A stretch of 43,530 nt of DNA from an uncultured Gammaproteobacteria bacterium (GTDB lineage Bacteria > Pseudomonadota > Gammaproteobacteria > Pseudomonadales > Pseudohongiellaceae): assembly GCA_903837345.1 (NCBI GenBank), contig CAILUG010000061.1, forward strand, positions 1 through 43,530, in the 5' to 3' direction. How positions within the stretch are numbered: the stretch's first letter is position 1; every line of letters begins with the position of its first letter. Below, piece after piece: positions 15,378 to 24,643 of the stretch. Made by a program: the position numbers and the translations under genes. Under the pieces are notes generated by a model, which ran no database searches, had not been told where the DNA came from, and was given only the letters and a program-made list of their open reading frames with translations.

Positions 15378-17882
15378 ATGTATAAAAAATCACTCTTGCC
15401 GATGGTACTGGCCCTGAGCCTGGCTGTCCCCCTGGTAAATGCAGCCGATGTCGATCAATTGCTGGCAAAAATGACGCTCGACGAAAAGCTGTCCATGTTG
15501 CACGGCATCAAGGACCCGGAGCCTGCCATCGGCCTTGATGCTGCCGGTTATGTACCAGGTGTCCCACGTCTTGGCATTCCGCCCTTGCGGCTCGCGGATG
15601 GCCCCGCCGGCATCCGCACCACAGCCACCGCCACTGCGTTGCCGGCACCGGTGGTGCTGGCGGCAAGTTTTGACCGGGCTCTGGCCCGCCGTTACGGCGA
15701 AGTCATGGGCATGGAAGGACTGGCCCGCAACCAGCAGGTGCTGCTGGCACCCATGGTGAACATGGTGCGGGTACCGCAAGCCGGCCGCAATTTTGAAACC
15801 CTCGGTGAAGATCCCTATCTGGCCGGAGAACTGGTGGCAGCCGAAATCACCGGCATCCAGAGTCAAGGCATGATGGCCACTGTCAAACATTTCGCTGCCA
15901 ACAACCAGGAACAGGATCGACTCACCATCAGTGCCACCGTCGATGAACGTAGTTTGCGTGAAATCTATTTCCCGGCCTTTGAAGCAGCGGTCAATGCCGG
16001 AGTGGCCAGCGTCATGTGCGCCTACAACCAGGTCAACAACCAGTTTGCCTGCGAAAACAGTTACCAGTTGCAGCAGGTCTTGCGCAACGAATGGGGATTC
16101 CAGGGCTTTGTGATGACAGACTGGTGGGCACGCCATTCACTCGCTGCCATCAACAACGGTCTCAATCTGGAAATGCCGGGCTTCACCCATCCTGAATATC
16201 CGGTGCAAGTGTATTTTGATGAACCGCTGCGTGCAGCAGTGCGCACTGGCAGCATTGCCGAATCCAGGGTCGATGATGCGCTGCGGCCTCTGCTCAACAT
16301 GATGAACCGCTTTGCATTGCTGGATGGAAAACCGGCTCCGGCTACGGCTCCAGGACGTGAACTCAACAACCACGCCGCCGCACTGGACACAGCGATTGCC
16401 GGCGCCGTGCTGCTGAAAAATGACAATGCAATTTTGCCACTTGCGAAGGAAGGCATAGCCGACACCCTCTTTATGGGCCCCACTGCTGCCTGGACCTTGA
16501 TTGGCGGCGGCGGCAGTTCGCGCGTACTGCCTTCTGCCCATGACAACACCCTCGATGCATTCGCCAGGCTGGGTGATGGCCGCCGCCCGCTGTGGCTGCC
16601 TGGCTACGACACCGATGGCACGGCAATTCCTGCTTCGGCATTACGCATACCCGGCAAAAATGAAGCGGGCATGATCTACAGCAACAGCGGGCAGAGCCGC
16701 ACAGTCACCCTCCTCAACCGGGTCGGCGCCAATGCCCTGCACGGCAGTGGTCTGTCGTATTGGGAGGCCGAGCTGGTGGCGCCGGAATCCGGTATCTACA
16801 ACCTGTTTCTGCAAACCGATGGCCCAACGGCCAGTCTGTACCAGCATGACCAACGCATCCTGTTCAATGACGGTGGTGTACTCAGCGACGCCTTGCTGAT
16901 GCCGACACGCTCGGGTTTGCGCAATGCCTGCCTCACGGTAAAACTCGCTGCAGGTGAACACTTTCCCCTGCGCGTGGAAACCTGGAGCAGTGACAACGCA
17001 CCCGTGCAATTGCGGCTGGCCTGGCAAACTCCCTCGCAACGGCAGGAGATCATCGCGGAAGCGGTGGCTGCGGCCAGCCAGGCCAAAACCGTGGTGGTCT
17101 TTGCGCATGTAGAAGGCTCCGAAGGCGGGGATCGCACGACCCTGGCTCTGCCTGGCTACCAGGATGAACTGATCACTGCACTGGCAACACAGAGCAAAGC
17201 CCGTATTGCCGTGGTGCTGAGCACCGGCGCACCGGTAACGATGCCATGGGCTGACAAAGTCGCTGCAATTTTACAGATGTGGTATCCGGGCCAGGCCGGC
17301 GGCGAGGCCACAGCACGTTTGCTGTTGGGGCTCAGCAATCCCGCCGGCAAATTGCCGGTGAGTTTCCCGCGCAAGGAAGCAGACACGCCAGCCAACGCTC
17401 CGCTGCGCTATCCCGGTGTCGACAACCTGCAGGAATATTCAGAGGGCTTGCAGATCGGCTATCGCTGGTATGACGCGCAGAATATCACTCCGCTGTTTCC
17501 GTTCGGTCATGGACTCTCCTACACCAGTTTTGACTACAGTGATTTCGTCATCAATGGCAACGGGGCTGCCGTGAGTGTCAGTTTCACTGTGCGCAACAGC
17601 GGCAAGCGCGCAGGGGCCGAAGTGGCCCAGGTGTATCTGGAGCCCGGCAACAACAGCGCCATCACCACCGAAGTGCGCAAACTGGTGGGCTTCGACAAAG
17701 TAACGCTGACTCCAGGCGAGAGCCGCAGACTTACACTGGCAGTACCGGCCCGCAGCTTTGCCTACTGGAATGCCGACTCCCATCAATGGCAGCTGCTGCC
17801 CGGCCGCAAGGTGCTGGCAGTGGGATCTTCTTCCAGGGACCTGCGCCAGAGCGGCAGTTTCGTGTACAGTCCACAGCATTAA
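15378..17882 (+). CDS. Glycoside hydrolase family 3 beta-glucosidase-like, with PA14 insert
   Basis: The protein has 834 residues and a signal peptide (MYKKSLLPMVLALSLAVPLVNAA), so it is exported. The GH3 N-terminal barrel shows MTLDEKLSMLHG, GVPRLGIPPLRLADGPAG and KHFAANNQEQDR. The nucleophile is D248 in FVMTDWWARHS. A PA14-like insertion (about 440-560) sits within the second domain, followed by FAHVEGSEGGDRTTLALP and a C-terminal fibronectin-III-like domain. This is the beta-glucosidase architecture; the exact glycoside is unknown. In-frame starts at 15342 and 15357 also exist and no ribosome site decides; 15378 gives the clean signal peptide. A sugar symporter gene follows 23 bases on. 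Confidence 0.9.
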   Translation: MYKKSLLPMVLALSLAVPLVNAADVDQLLAKMTLDEKLSMLHGIKDPEPAIGLDAAGYVPGVPRLGIPPLRLADGPAGIRTTATATALPAPVVLAASFDRALARRYGEVMGMEGLARNQQVLLAPMVNMVRVPQAGRNFETLGEDPYLAGELVAAEITGIQSQGMMATVKHFAANNQEQDRLTISATVDERSLREIYFPAFEAAVNAGVASVMCAYNQVNNQFACENSYQLQQVLRNEWGFQGFVMTDWWARHSLAAINNGLNLEMPGFTHPEYPVQVYFDEPLRAAVRTGSIAESRVDDALRPLLNMMNRFALLDGKPAPATAPGRELNNHAAALDTAIAGAVLLKNDNAILPLAKEGIADTLFMGPTAAWTLIGGGGSSRVLPSAHDNTLDAFARLGDGRRPLWLPGYDTDGTAIPASALRIPGKNEAGMIYSNSGQSRTVTLLNRVGANALHGSGLSYWEAELVAPESGIYNLFLQTDGPTASLYQHDQRILFNDGGVLSDALLMPTRSGLRNACLTVKLAAGEHFPLRVETWSSDNAPVQLRLAWQTPSQRQEIIAEAVAAASQAKTVVVFAHVEGSEGGDRTTLALPGYQDELITALATQSKARIAVVLSTGAPVTMPWADKVAAILQMWYPGQAGGEATARLLLGLSNPAGKLPVSFPRKEADTPANAPLRYPGVDNLQEYSEGLQIGYRWYDAQNITPLFPFGHGLSYTSFDYSDFVINGNGAAVSVSFTVRNSGKRAGAEVAQVYLEPGNNSAITTEVRKLVGFDKVTLTPGESRRLTLAVPARSFAYWNADSHQWQLLPGRKVLAVGSSSRDLRQSGSFVYSPQH

Positions 17883-17905
17883 CATACCAACATCAGGGGG
17901 TCACA

Positions 17906-19153
17906 ATGACAACAACAACTACCCGAAGTGAAGCGCAGAAAAACAGCAGCAATTACACAATGCCACTGGTTTTCCTTACCACGCTGTTTTTCATGTGGGG
18001 CTTCATGACCAGCCTCAACGACATCCTGATTCCGCATCTGCGCTCGGCATTCAACCTCAATTACACGCAGGCGATGCTGATCCAGTTCTGTTTCTTCGGT
18101 GCTTACGCCATTATCTCGATGCCGGCCGGCAAGCTGCTGGATCGCATCGGTTACCAGAAAGGCATTGTGGCCGGTCTGTTGCTGGCAGGCATTGGTTGCT
18201 GGCTGTTCTGGCCGGCCGCTTCCGCACTCGCCTATCCGCTGTTTCTTGGCGCCCTCTTCATTCTCGCCTCTGGGATCACCATTCTGCAGGTGTCAGCCAA
18301 TCCTTATGTTTCTGCACTGGGGCCGGCCAATACCGCATCGAGCCGGTTGATACTGTCGCAGGCCTTCAATTCCTTTGGCACTACCATAGGGCCGTATCTG
18401 GGGGGACTGGTGATTCTGGGTGCCGCAGCCAAGGTCGGTGCTGATGCCACCGCAGAAGCCGGTAGTGTGCAACTGCCTTATCTGGGCCTGGGTGCACTGT
18501 TTATTGTGATGGCAGCGGTATTCGCCGTTATCAAATTGCCGGTGCTCGACATTGAATCCACACCTGCCAACCCGCAACGCCACGACGATGGCAAGAGCGC
18601 GTGGTCATTCCCGCAACTGAAACTCGGCGTCATCGCGATATTTGTTTATGTAGGCGGCGAAGTATCCATCGGCAGTTTCCTGATCAATTATCTGGGTGAT
18701 GCCAAAATCGCCGGACTCGGTGCCGCCGATGCCGCACCTTATGTGAGCTACTATTGGGGCGGAGCCATGATAGGCCGCTTTATCGGCGTATTTACCACCC
18801 GCAAGTTTGCACCAGGCAAAGTGCTGGCCTGCCATGCAATAGCTGGTGTGGCGCTGGTAGCCATCTCGATGTTCACCAGCGGTTCGGTCGCGATGTGGAG
18901 CATTCTGGCGGTAGGCCTGTGCAACTCCATCATGTTCCCCACCATCTTCAGCCTCGCAGTGAGCGGACTGGGCCAACACACCAGCCAGGGTTCAGGCTTG
19001 TTGTGCGTAGCCATCGTCGGCGGTGCCTTGCTGCCTGTATTGCAAGGTGTGATCGCCGACCACGTGGGTCTGCAGGCCGGTTTCATCCTGCCGATCCTGT
19101 GCTTCCTCTACATCATGTTGTACGGGCTGAAATTTCCGCACGAGCAGGAATAG
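17906..19153 (+). CDS. FucP/GluP-family sugar:proton symporter (MFS)
   Basis: The protein has 415 residues and twelve predicted membrane segments. The FHS-family hallmarks are LFFMWGFMTSLNDILIPHLRSAF near the N-terminus, MPAGKLLDRIGYQKG, and ILQVSANPYVSALGPANTASSRL with QAFNSFGTTIGPYLGG. This group takes up fucose, glucose, galactose or N-acetylglucosamine with protons across the inner membrane. AGGGGG precedes the ATG. The gene follows the GH3 gene by 23 bases, so the two are probably one operon that releases and imports a monosaccharide. A composite repeat follows the stop by 30 bases. Confidence 0.92.
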   Translation: MTTTTTRSEAQKNSSNYTMPLVFLTTLFFMWGFMTSLNDILIPHLRSAFNLNYTQAMLIQFCFFGAYAIISMPAGKLLDRIGYQKGIVAGLLLAGIGCWLFWPAASALAYPLFLGALFILASGITILQVSANPYVSALGPANTASSRLILSQAFNSFGTTIGPYLGGLVILGAAAKVGADATAEAGSVQLPYLGLGALFIVMAAVFAVIKLPVLDIESTPANPQRHDDGKSAWSFPQLKLGVIAIFVYVGGEVSIGSFLINYLGDAKIAGLGAADAAPYVSYYWGGAMIGRFIGVFTTRKFAPGKVLACHAIAGVALVAISMFTSGSVAMWSILAVGLCNSIMFPTIFSLAVSGLGQHTSQGSGLLCVAIVGGALLPVLQGVIADHVGLQAGFILPILCFLYIMLYGLKFPHEQE

Positions 19154-19183
19154 TGTTCCTTTCCCTATCAAATTCCTGAGCAC

Positions 19184-19295
19184 AGCCTGTGGCGGGTATA
19201 CGTTTCTGCGACACTCCGTGAACCCATCCCTGGGGGCTCGTCTGCAGCCGTCCCTGGCTGCAGACGGTCGCAGAAACGTATACCCGCCACAGGCT
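19184..19295 (-). repeat. Complete 112-bp hairpin element (copy D)
   Basis: Arms 19184-19212 and 19267-19295 form 29 perfect base pairs. Read on the minus strand, the 54-nt core has two small hairpins: an 11-bp one around loop AGGGAC and CCC-AGGGAT-GGG. It is equal in length to the cores of copies C and E and matches them at many positions. Compared with copy E, the stem differs at nine positions, every one compensated on the other arm. Confidence 0.88.
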
Positions 19296-19349
19296 TCATA
19301 GATTTGAGCGTGTTCATTTCCAAAAAAAGAATTACGCACTGAGCCTGAG
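19296..19349. repeat. Conserved spacer between hairpins D and E
   Basis: The 54-nt spacer carries GTTCATTT (19312-19319), nine bases (mostly A), then GAATTACGC, as in the two other composite loci. Confidence 0.7.
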
Positions 19350-19461
19350 AGCCTAGGGCAGAGAGACGCTTCTGAAACCGTCGGAGGCCAGGGATGGCCG
19401 GAGGCGAGCCTACAGGGACGTACTTGTGGCGTGTTTCAGAAGCGTCTCTCTGCCCTAGGCT
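19350..19461 (+). repeat. Complete 112-bp hairpin element (copy E)
   Basis: Arms 19350-19378 and 19433-19461 form 29 perfect base pairs. The 54-nt core 19379-19432 differs from copy C by one base. Together D, spacer and E make a 278-bp composite lying in the 528-base gap between the symporter and the methyltransferase genes. The rest of that gap (19462-19681) shows no gene or repeat that I can support. Confidence 0.88.
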
Positions 19462-19681
19462 GTGCGCAAGAGCAAAGCCCTTCTTCAATAAAAAAATATC
19501 ACAACTCTATTAACTCTGGCCCGCTTTCTGCAATCGACCGGATTACCAACGCGATAAACGCCTTGAAAGCAGATGGAACGGCAATCTGTTGCAGGGGCAG
19601 CGGCCATCCAGAGCCGCTCGCTGCGGCAACAGCGGCAAACCACTGCCGTCGATCATGGCAAGCGCATACACGGGGAAACCG

Positions 19682-20605
19682 ATGACTTCTATCTGCGAAT
19701 CAGCACAACTTGGCCAGTTTATTCCGGTTCAGTATCACCACAACATGCTGCTGGATGAAGCCCGCATGCAGGGTTTCCGTGAGGCGATCGAATATGTGGT
19801 GAAACCGGGGATGAAAGTGCTGGAACTGGGGGGAGGCACCGGCGTGTTGTCGCTGTTTGCATCGCGTACCGCCGAAAAAGTGTGGTGTGTGGAGCGCAAT
19901 CCGGCGCTGGTTGCAACTGCGCGGCAAACCTTTGCCCGTAATTACCGCGGCAAGATTGTAGAGGTGGTAGAGGCCGATGCTTTCGACTACCTGCCGCCGG
20001 AACCGGTGGATGTGGTGATCTGCGAAATGCTGCATGTGGCCTTGCTGCGCGAAAAGCAGATTGAAGTAATCGACTCTTTCAAAAAGCGCTACCTGCAAAA
20101 ATTCGGGTTGCCCTTGCCGGTATTTGTACCTGAGGCCTGCATACAGGCAGTGCAACCTGTGCAACAGAACTTTGTTTATGAAGGCTGTTTCATCACCACA
20201 CCGGTTTTCCAGAATCCGGTGGTCAGCGGAACTCGCACCGTGTCGTTGGCCGATCCGGCCATTTTCCAGTCATTCAGTTACGACAGTGAGCTGGACATGC
20301 GCTGCAGCTGGCACGGTACGATTGCTGCCACAGCCAGCGGCACCTTGAACGCGCTGCGTTTCATCACCAAGAACATACTGGCAATCTCGACCCGGAGCCA
20401 ATCCACAATCGACTGGCATAATGCCTATCTGGTACTGCCGCTGGCAGAACCGCAGCAGATCGAGGCAGGCGACATGATTGCGATTGAATTTTCGTATCCG
20501 GTCGGCGCCCCGCTGGAAGCATTGCAACCGAAGGTGGAAGTTTATAGCGCAGCGATTGCCAGACCGCGTCCGCAAGTCACTTTCCAGCGCGTCGCCATCG
20601 CGTAA
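19682..20605 (+). CDS. PRMT-like SAM-dependent methyltransferase
   Basis: The protein has 307 residues. A class I methyltransferase motif VLELGGGTGVLSLFA begins near residue 46, with the acidic motif II residue in WCVERNP (E71). The ICEMLHVALLRE stretch (about 113-124) resembles the acidic loop of protein arginine methyltransferases, and a beta-rich C-terminal half (DMRCSWHGTI onward) looks like their beta-barrel. The substrate is unknown; protein or small-molecule targets are both possible. GGGGAAACC lies before the ATG at 19682. It stands alone between a composite repeat and the converging GH3 gene. Confidence 0.82.
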   Translation: MTSICESAQLGQFIPVQYHHNMLLDEARMQGFREAIEYVVKPGMKVLELGGGTGVLSLFASRTAEKVWCVERNPALVATARQTFARNYRGKIVEVVEADAFDYLPPEPVDVVICEMLHVALLREKQIEVIDSFKKRYLQKFGLPLPVFVPEACIQAVQPVQQNFVYEGCFITTPVFQNPVVSGTRTVSLADPAIFQSFSYDSELDMRCSWHGTIAATASGTLNALRFITKNILAISTRSQSTIDWHNAYLVLPLAEPQQIEAGDMIAIEFSYPVGAPLEALQPKVEVYSAAIARPRPQVTFQRVAIA

Positions 20606-20629
20606 TCAAATGCGCCGCGAGCGACTGAC

Positions 20630-22639
20630 TCAGGGATACCTGAGGCCGAAGCCGAACTTGTAAAGTGGATCGGGGCTGTCATACGGCAGATCCGGCAGTT
20701 GCTTGCGCACGGCTTCCATCGATGACGGCAGTTCAAATGGCAAACTGCCTTCCGGCCTGGCGTTGCCGGCAATCACGTCGAGCAGTGCCGCATCGCTGAT
20801 CCCGAAATCGCCGAACATCGCCGTGACCAGTGGCTTGACGTTGGTGAGGATGGCCGGACGATCCAGCATCACAGTCACTATCGTCGGCACTTGCGCTGCT
20901 GCTGCCCGCATTGCCAGCAAGCTGGCGTCACCTTCCTTGAAATCGAGATCACCTTCGTGCTGGATGGCACCGAAAGGATAATCGGGATGCAACAACTGAT
21001 GCGGGGTTTCGGCACGGATGATGGCCAGCTCGGCGTCCTGCAAACTGTCAACCACGGTAAAACCTGCCTTGCCGGCTGCAGCTGCTGACACGCCTTGCAG
21101 AAACACTTTCTGGCCATGCACTGCCAGTGGCAACAGATTGTTCCTGTTCTCCAGCAACACCAGCGAGCGTCGCTGGGCTGCTTCACCTTGTTGCAGAAAT
21201 TCCGGGTTGCCAACCACTGCAGCTGCTGCCACGGGATCAACATAGGGATTCTCAAACAGGCCCAGCTGGAATTTCTGCAGCAGTACCCGCAACACCGACT
21301 GGTCTACCCGTGCCTGCGTCAACAAGCCCAGTTTGATGGCTTCGACTACATAAGTGCTTTCTTCAGTTCCGCCGAACTGGTCGACACCGGCATTGATGCC
21401 TTTGGCGAAGCGTTCAGGTTTCGACAGTTCCTGCACACCCCAGCCGGTGGAGATGCCGGCAAACGACGGGCTTTGTCCGGTCGGCGCTCCGTCCCGGCAA
21501 ACATCATTGCAGTCCTGGGTAATTGCCCAATCCGACAACACCAGGCCATCGAAGTGCTCACGTCCCCGCAAAATATCGGTCAGCAGCCAGTGGTTGTAGC
21601 CACCACCCACCTGCTCCACGGGGGCACCGTTCACCTGCAGGTTTTCAAATATCGAATAGGTCGGCATTACCGCCGCGACTCTGGCTGCGAACGCACCCCG
21701 AAACGGCTCTATGTGATATTCGAAGTTGTTGCCGGGAAATGTTGCAAAGCGACCATAATAATTGTGTGAGTCGAGACCGTCTTTGGCAGCGCCATAGCCG
21801 GCAAAATGTTTTACCACCATGATGACGCTGTCGGTGTGCAAACCACTGGCGCCGTGCTGGAAACCCTCCACATAGGCCTGCACCATGCGGCGCGCCAGCG
21901 CTGCGTCTTCGCCGAAAGTCGCAGTTACACGCGTCCAGCGCGGTTCAGTGGCGAGATCGCCCTGTGGCGACAAACCCATGTGGATGCCGACTGCGCGGTA
22001 TTCCTGCCGCGCCACATCACCGAAATGCCGCACCAGACCGGCATCACCAATGCCGGCCAGGCCCAGCATTTCCGGCCATTGCGAAAACCCTGACGGTGAC
22101 ACTGACGCACCGGCAGTGAACTGGAAATGATTGCGGGGATCAGTACTGAGTGTCAGTGGAATACCAAGCCGTGCAGCTTCGGCGATTTCCTGCAAGTCAT
22201 TGCCGGCCTTCGCCATCTGCGCAGGCACAGTGGCCAGGCGTGTAATCATGCTGTTCACATGATTCTGCCGGATGATCACGCTGGCACGCGCAAGATCATA
22301 ACCATCGCCACTACCGCTGACGCCACCGGTTGCATTGCCGGGGGCAGTGCCGTGCATCAACATGCCAGCCTTTTCCTCAACAGTCATCAATGCCAGCAAT
22401 TGTTCCGCGCGTTGCTGTGCCGGCAGTCGCCAGTCCTCATAAGCATCCAGGGTTTGATTGTTGTTGAGATCGCGGAACTGCAAACCATCAACAGTGATCA
22501 AGGATTTGCTGCGGGATGCCAGTACTGGTTGTGCCTGCGGCGCTGCCGTCGTGACTGCAACGCGGGTGTCGGCATCCTGCTGGTTGCTGCAAGCTGCCAA
22601 CAAGGCAAGACTGATGGCCATGGCAAATTTGGTGGTCAT
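20630..22639 (-). CDS. Lipoprotein glycoside hydrolase family 3 enzyme
   Basis: The protein has 669 residues. The lipoprotein signal ends in LLAAC (Cys17), so it is probably tethered to the outer membrane. An unusual segment DLNNNQTLDAYEDWRLP (about 55-72) precedes the GH3 barrel and looks like a calcium-type acidic loop. The barrel shows VVKHFAGYGAAKDGLDSHNYYGR and the nucleophile D370 in GLVLSDWAITQDCND. The second GH3 domain follows, but without the PA14 insert or fibronectin-like end of the other GH3 here. GAGGAAAAATC precedes the start. Likely a beta-glucosidase or related exo-glycosidase; substrate unknown. A tandem repeat array lies upstream. Confidence 0.9.
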   Translation of the reverse strand: MTTKFAMAISLALLAACSNQQDADTRVAVTTAAPQAQPVLASRSKSLITVDGLQFRDLNNNQTLDAYEDWRLPAQQRAEQLLALMTVEEKAGMLMHGTAPGNATGGVSGSGDGYDLARASVIIRQNHVNSMITRLATVPAQMAKAGNDLQEIAEAARLGIPLTLSTDPRNHFQFTAGASVSPSGFSQWPEMLGLAGIGDAGLVRHFGDVARQEYRAVGIHMGLSPQGDLATEPRWTRVTATFGEDAALARRMVQAYVEGFQHGASGLHTDSVIMVVKHFAGYGAAKDGLDSHNYYGRFATFPGNNFEYHIEPFRGAFAARVAAVMPTYSIFENLQVNGAPVEQVGGGYNHWLLTDILRGREHFDGLVLSDWAITQDCNDVCRDGAPTGQSPSFAGISTGWGVQELSKPERFAKGINAGVDQFGGTEESTYVVEAIKLGLLTQARVDQSVLRVLLQKFQLGLFENPYVDPVAAAAVVGNPEFLQQGEAAQRRSLVLLENRNNLLPLAVHGQKVFLQGVSAAAAGKAGFTVVDSLQDAELAIIRAETPHQLLHPDYPFGAIQHEGDLDFKEGDASLLAMRAAAAQVPTIVTVMLDRPAILTNVKPLVTAMFGDFGISDAALLDVIAGNARPEGSLPFELPSSMEAVRKQLPDLPYDSPDPLYKFGFGLRYP

Positions 22640-22681
22640 GGATTTTTCCTCACCAGCAGCACATTGGACCAAGGCATCTCT

Positions 22682-22914
22682 CCAGCCACCCGGCATAGCC
22701 GGGTGTCGTTCGAAGGCAGCACGACGCTGTGCGTCGTAGGTACGCTATTCATCGGACCGCACCCCAGCCATCCGGCATAGCCGGGTGTCGTTCGAAGGCA
22801 GCACGACGCTGTGCGTCGCAAGTACGGTATTAATCGGACCGCACCCCAGCCACCCGGCATAGCCGGGTGTCGTTCGAAGGCAGCACGACGCTGTGCGTCG
22901 TAAACGCTGCCTTC
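22682..22914. repeat. Tandem array of an 82-bp two-stem repeat (2.8 copies)
   Basis: Copies begin at 22682, 22764 and 22846 with an exact 82-bp period. Each has a first stem CACCCGGC-ATA-GCCGGGTG (one mismatch in copy two) and a second stem ACGACGC-TGT-GCGTCGT (the last base pair is lost in copy two). The third copy ends with GCTGCCTTC (22906-22914), which pairs with GAAGGCAGC (22876-22884) to enclose the second stem. The array fills the space between purE and the GH3 gene, both on the minus strand. It resembles REP-type elements but has no recognisable GTAG foot. Confidence 0.9.
22876..22914 (-). terminator. Nested hairpin at the 3' end of purE
   Basis: The outer stem GAAGGCAGC/GCTGCCTTC (9 bp) encloses the 7-bp stem ACGACGC/GCGTCGT. 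It directly abuts the purE stop codon on the minus strand. It lacks a T-run, so a terminator role is a guess; protection of the 3' end is as likely. Confidence 0.4.
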
Positions 22915-23403
22915 TCACCCCAGGCTATTGTTCATCTCCAGCACTTTCTGTTTGAGTGCCACCTTGTGGTCAACCAGTTTTTTGGCAAGTTTCGGATTGC
23001 TGATGGCCAGTATCGAGGCAGCCAGAATGCCGGCGTTGCGTGCTCCATTCAGCGCTACCGTCGCCACCGGAATCCCGGCCGGCATTTGCAGAATCGACAG
23101 GATCGAATCCCAGCCGTCGATGGAGTTGCTGGATTTGATCGGCACGCCAATCACTGGCAGCGTGGTGATGGAAGCCACCATGCCAGGCAGATGCGCAGCG
23201 CCACCGGCACCGGCAATGATCAGCTTCAGGCCGCGCTCACGAGCCGTCTTGGCATAGTCCATCATCACTTCCGGCGTGCGATGGGCCGACACCACGGCGA
23301 CTTCGGACGGAATCCCGAAATGTTTCAACATCTCCACTGCTTCTTTCATGATCGGCAAATCGCTGCTGCTGCCCATGATGATGCCCACTTGTGCTTTGCT
23401 CAT
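22915..23403 (-). CDS. purE: N5-carboxyaminoimidazole ribonucleotide mutase
   Basis: The protein has 162 residues. Class I PurE motifs are [28 protein letters not shown] with the catalytic His, and [15 protein letters not shown], then [33 protein letters not shown]. It converts N5-CAIR to CAIR in purine synthesis, using the product of PurK. AGGAGCAGGCA precedes the ATG at 23403. It lies 26 bases after purK on the same strand; this purK-purE order is the reverse of E. coli purEK. Confidence 0.97.
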   Translation of the reverse strand: MSKAQVGIIMGSSSDLPIMKEAVEMLKHFGIPSEVAVVSAHRTPEVMMDYAKTARERGLKLIIAGAGGAAHLPGMVASITTLPVIGVPIKSSNSIDGWDSILSILQMPAGIPVATVALNGARNAGILAASILAISNPKLAKKLVDHKVALKQKVLEMNNSLG

Positions 23404-23429
23404 TGCCTGCTCCTGTCTTCGCGCTGCCT

Positions 23430-24569
23430 TCAAGTTACCGCTTTCAAAGTCTGTTTGACCAGCTCGACTTTTTCAAGCAAACGCTGGAGATTGTCGTCCA
23501 GTATCGTTACATGTCCCATCTTGCGATGCGAGCGGGTTTCTTTCTTGCCGTAAAGCACCAGATTGGCACCGGCAATATTGAGAACTTCATCGAGACCTTC
23601 ATAGCGCACCGGACCACTGTGACCCTCTGCACCCAGCAGGTTGACCATTGCCGATGCCGACTTCAGCGCAGTGTGGCCCAGTGGCAGGTTGAGGATGGCG
23701 CGCAAATGTTGCTCATATTGCGACACATGGTTGGCACTGATGGTCTGGTGTCCGGAATTGTGCGGCCGTGGTGCCACTTCATTGACCAGCACTTCGCCGG
23801 ATTTGGTCACAAACATTTCCACTGCCAGCAAGCCGACGATGCCGAAACTTTCCACCACCTGCCGTGCTATGGCATCGGCGCGATGCAGGATTGCGCTGGC
23901 GGCTGAACTCGGCGATACCAGATAGTCGACCAGGTGGTAGCGCGGATCGAACACACACTCCACCGGCGGGAACACGGCAACCTCGCCATTGGCATTGCGG
24001 GCGGCAATCACCGATATTTCGCGATCGAAGTCGATGTATTTCTCGAGCAACCCCGGCTGGTCAAACGCCTTGCCAAGGTCGGCGCTGCTGTCGAGTCGTT
24101 GCACACCGCCTCCGTCGTAACCGCCGGTGCCGAGCTTGTTGAAGGCTGGCAGGAAGCCGGCATGTCCGGCAATATCAGCGCGGCCTTCCACCAGTACAAA
24201 GTCGGCAGTGGGAATGCCGTGCTGGCGATAAAACTGTTTTTGCTTGCGCTTGTCCTGGATGATTTCGATCACGCGTGGCTGCGGAAACACCGGCAGGCCT
24301 TCGCGCTCCAGCTGATACAAGGCCTGCACGTTGATGTTCTCGATTTCAATGGTGAGCAAATCCACCGTTTTGCCAAAACGGTAGACGGTGTCGTAATCGG
24401 TAAGGGAGCCTTGCTGGAACGTGGACGCCACTTCGCGGCAGGGAGCACTGGCAGAAGGATCGAGCACTGAGGTGCTGACGTCAAAATTGACGCAGGACTG
24501 GATCAGCATGCGACCCAGCTGGCCGCCACCGACGATGCCTAATTTGAAGTCCTGATAGAACGCTTTCAC
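23430..24569 (-). CDS. purK: 5-(carboxyamino)imidazole ribonucleotide synthase
   Basis: The protein has about 379 residues and an ATP-grasp fold. [18 protein letters not shown] opens the N-terminal domain; [32 protein letters not shown] and [14 protein letters not shown] are conserved active-site stretches. It makes N5-CAIR from AIR, bicarbonate and ATP for PurE. No ATG fits: GTG at 24569 gives a family-like N-terminus and GTG at 24608 would add 13 residues; neither has a good ribosome site. The upstream RelA/SpoT-TPR gene ends at 24644, so read-through from it is likely. Confidence 0.95.
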   Translation of the reverse strand: MKAFYQDFKLGIVGGGQLGRMLIQSCVNFDVSTSVLDPSASAPCREVASTFQQGSLTDYDTVYRFGKTVDLLTIEIENINVQALYQLEREGLPVFPQPRVIEIIQDKRKQKQFYRQHGIPTADFVLVEGRADIAGHAGFLPAFNKLGTGGYDGGGVQRLDSSADLGKAFDQPGLLEKYIDFDREISVIAARNANGEVAVFPPVECVFDPRYHLVDYLVSPSSAASAILHRADAIARQVVESFGIVGLLAVEMFVTKSGEVLVNEVAPRPHNSGHQTISANHVSQYEQHLRAILNLPLGHTALKSASAMVNLLGAEGHSGPVRYEGLDEVLNIAGANLVLYGKKETRSHRKMGHVTILDDNLQRLLEKVELVKQTLKAVT

Positions 24570-24643
24570 GTACGGGCCAATTGACAGGAAAGCGGTGCAG
24601 CATACCACTGTGCATGACCACGGGGAAACCTGCCGTCAGCAAC

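Noticed and set aside
19431-19681. Short plus-strand frames between copy E and the methyltransferase
   Set aside because: They start within the repeat arm, have no ribosome site and no protein-like composition.
22682-22914. Possible CRISPR array
   Set aside because: Repeats of 82 bp are contiguous with no unique spacers, and there are no cas genes.
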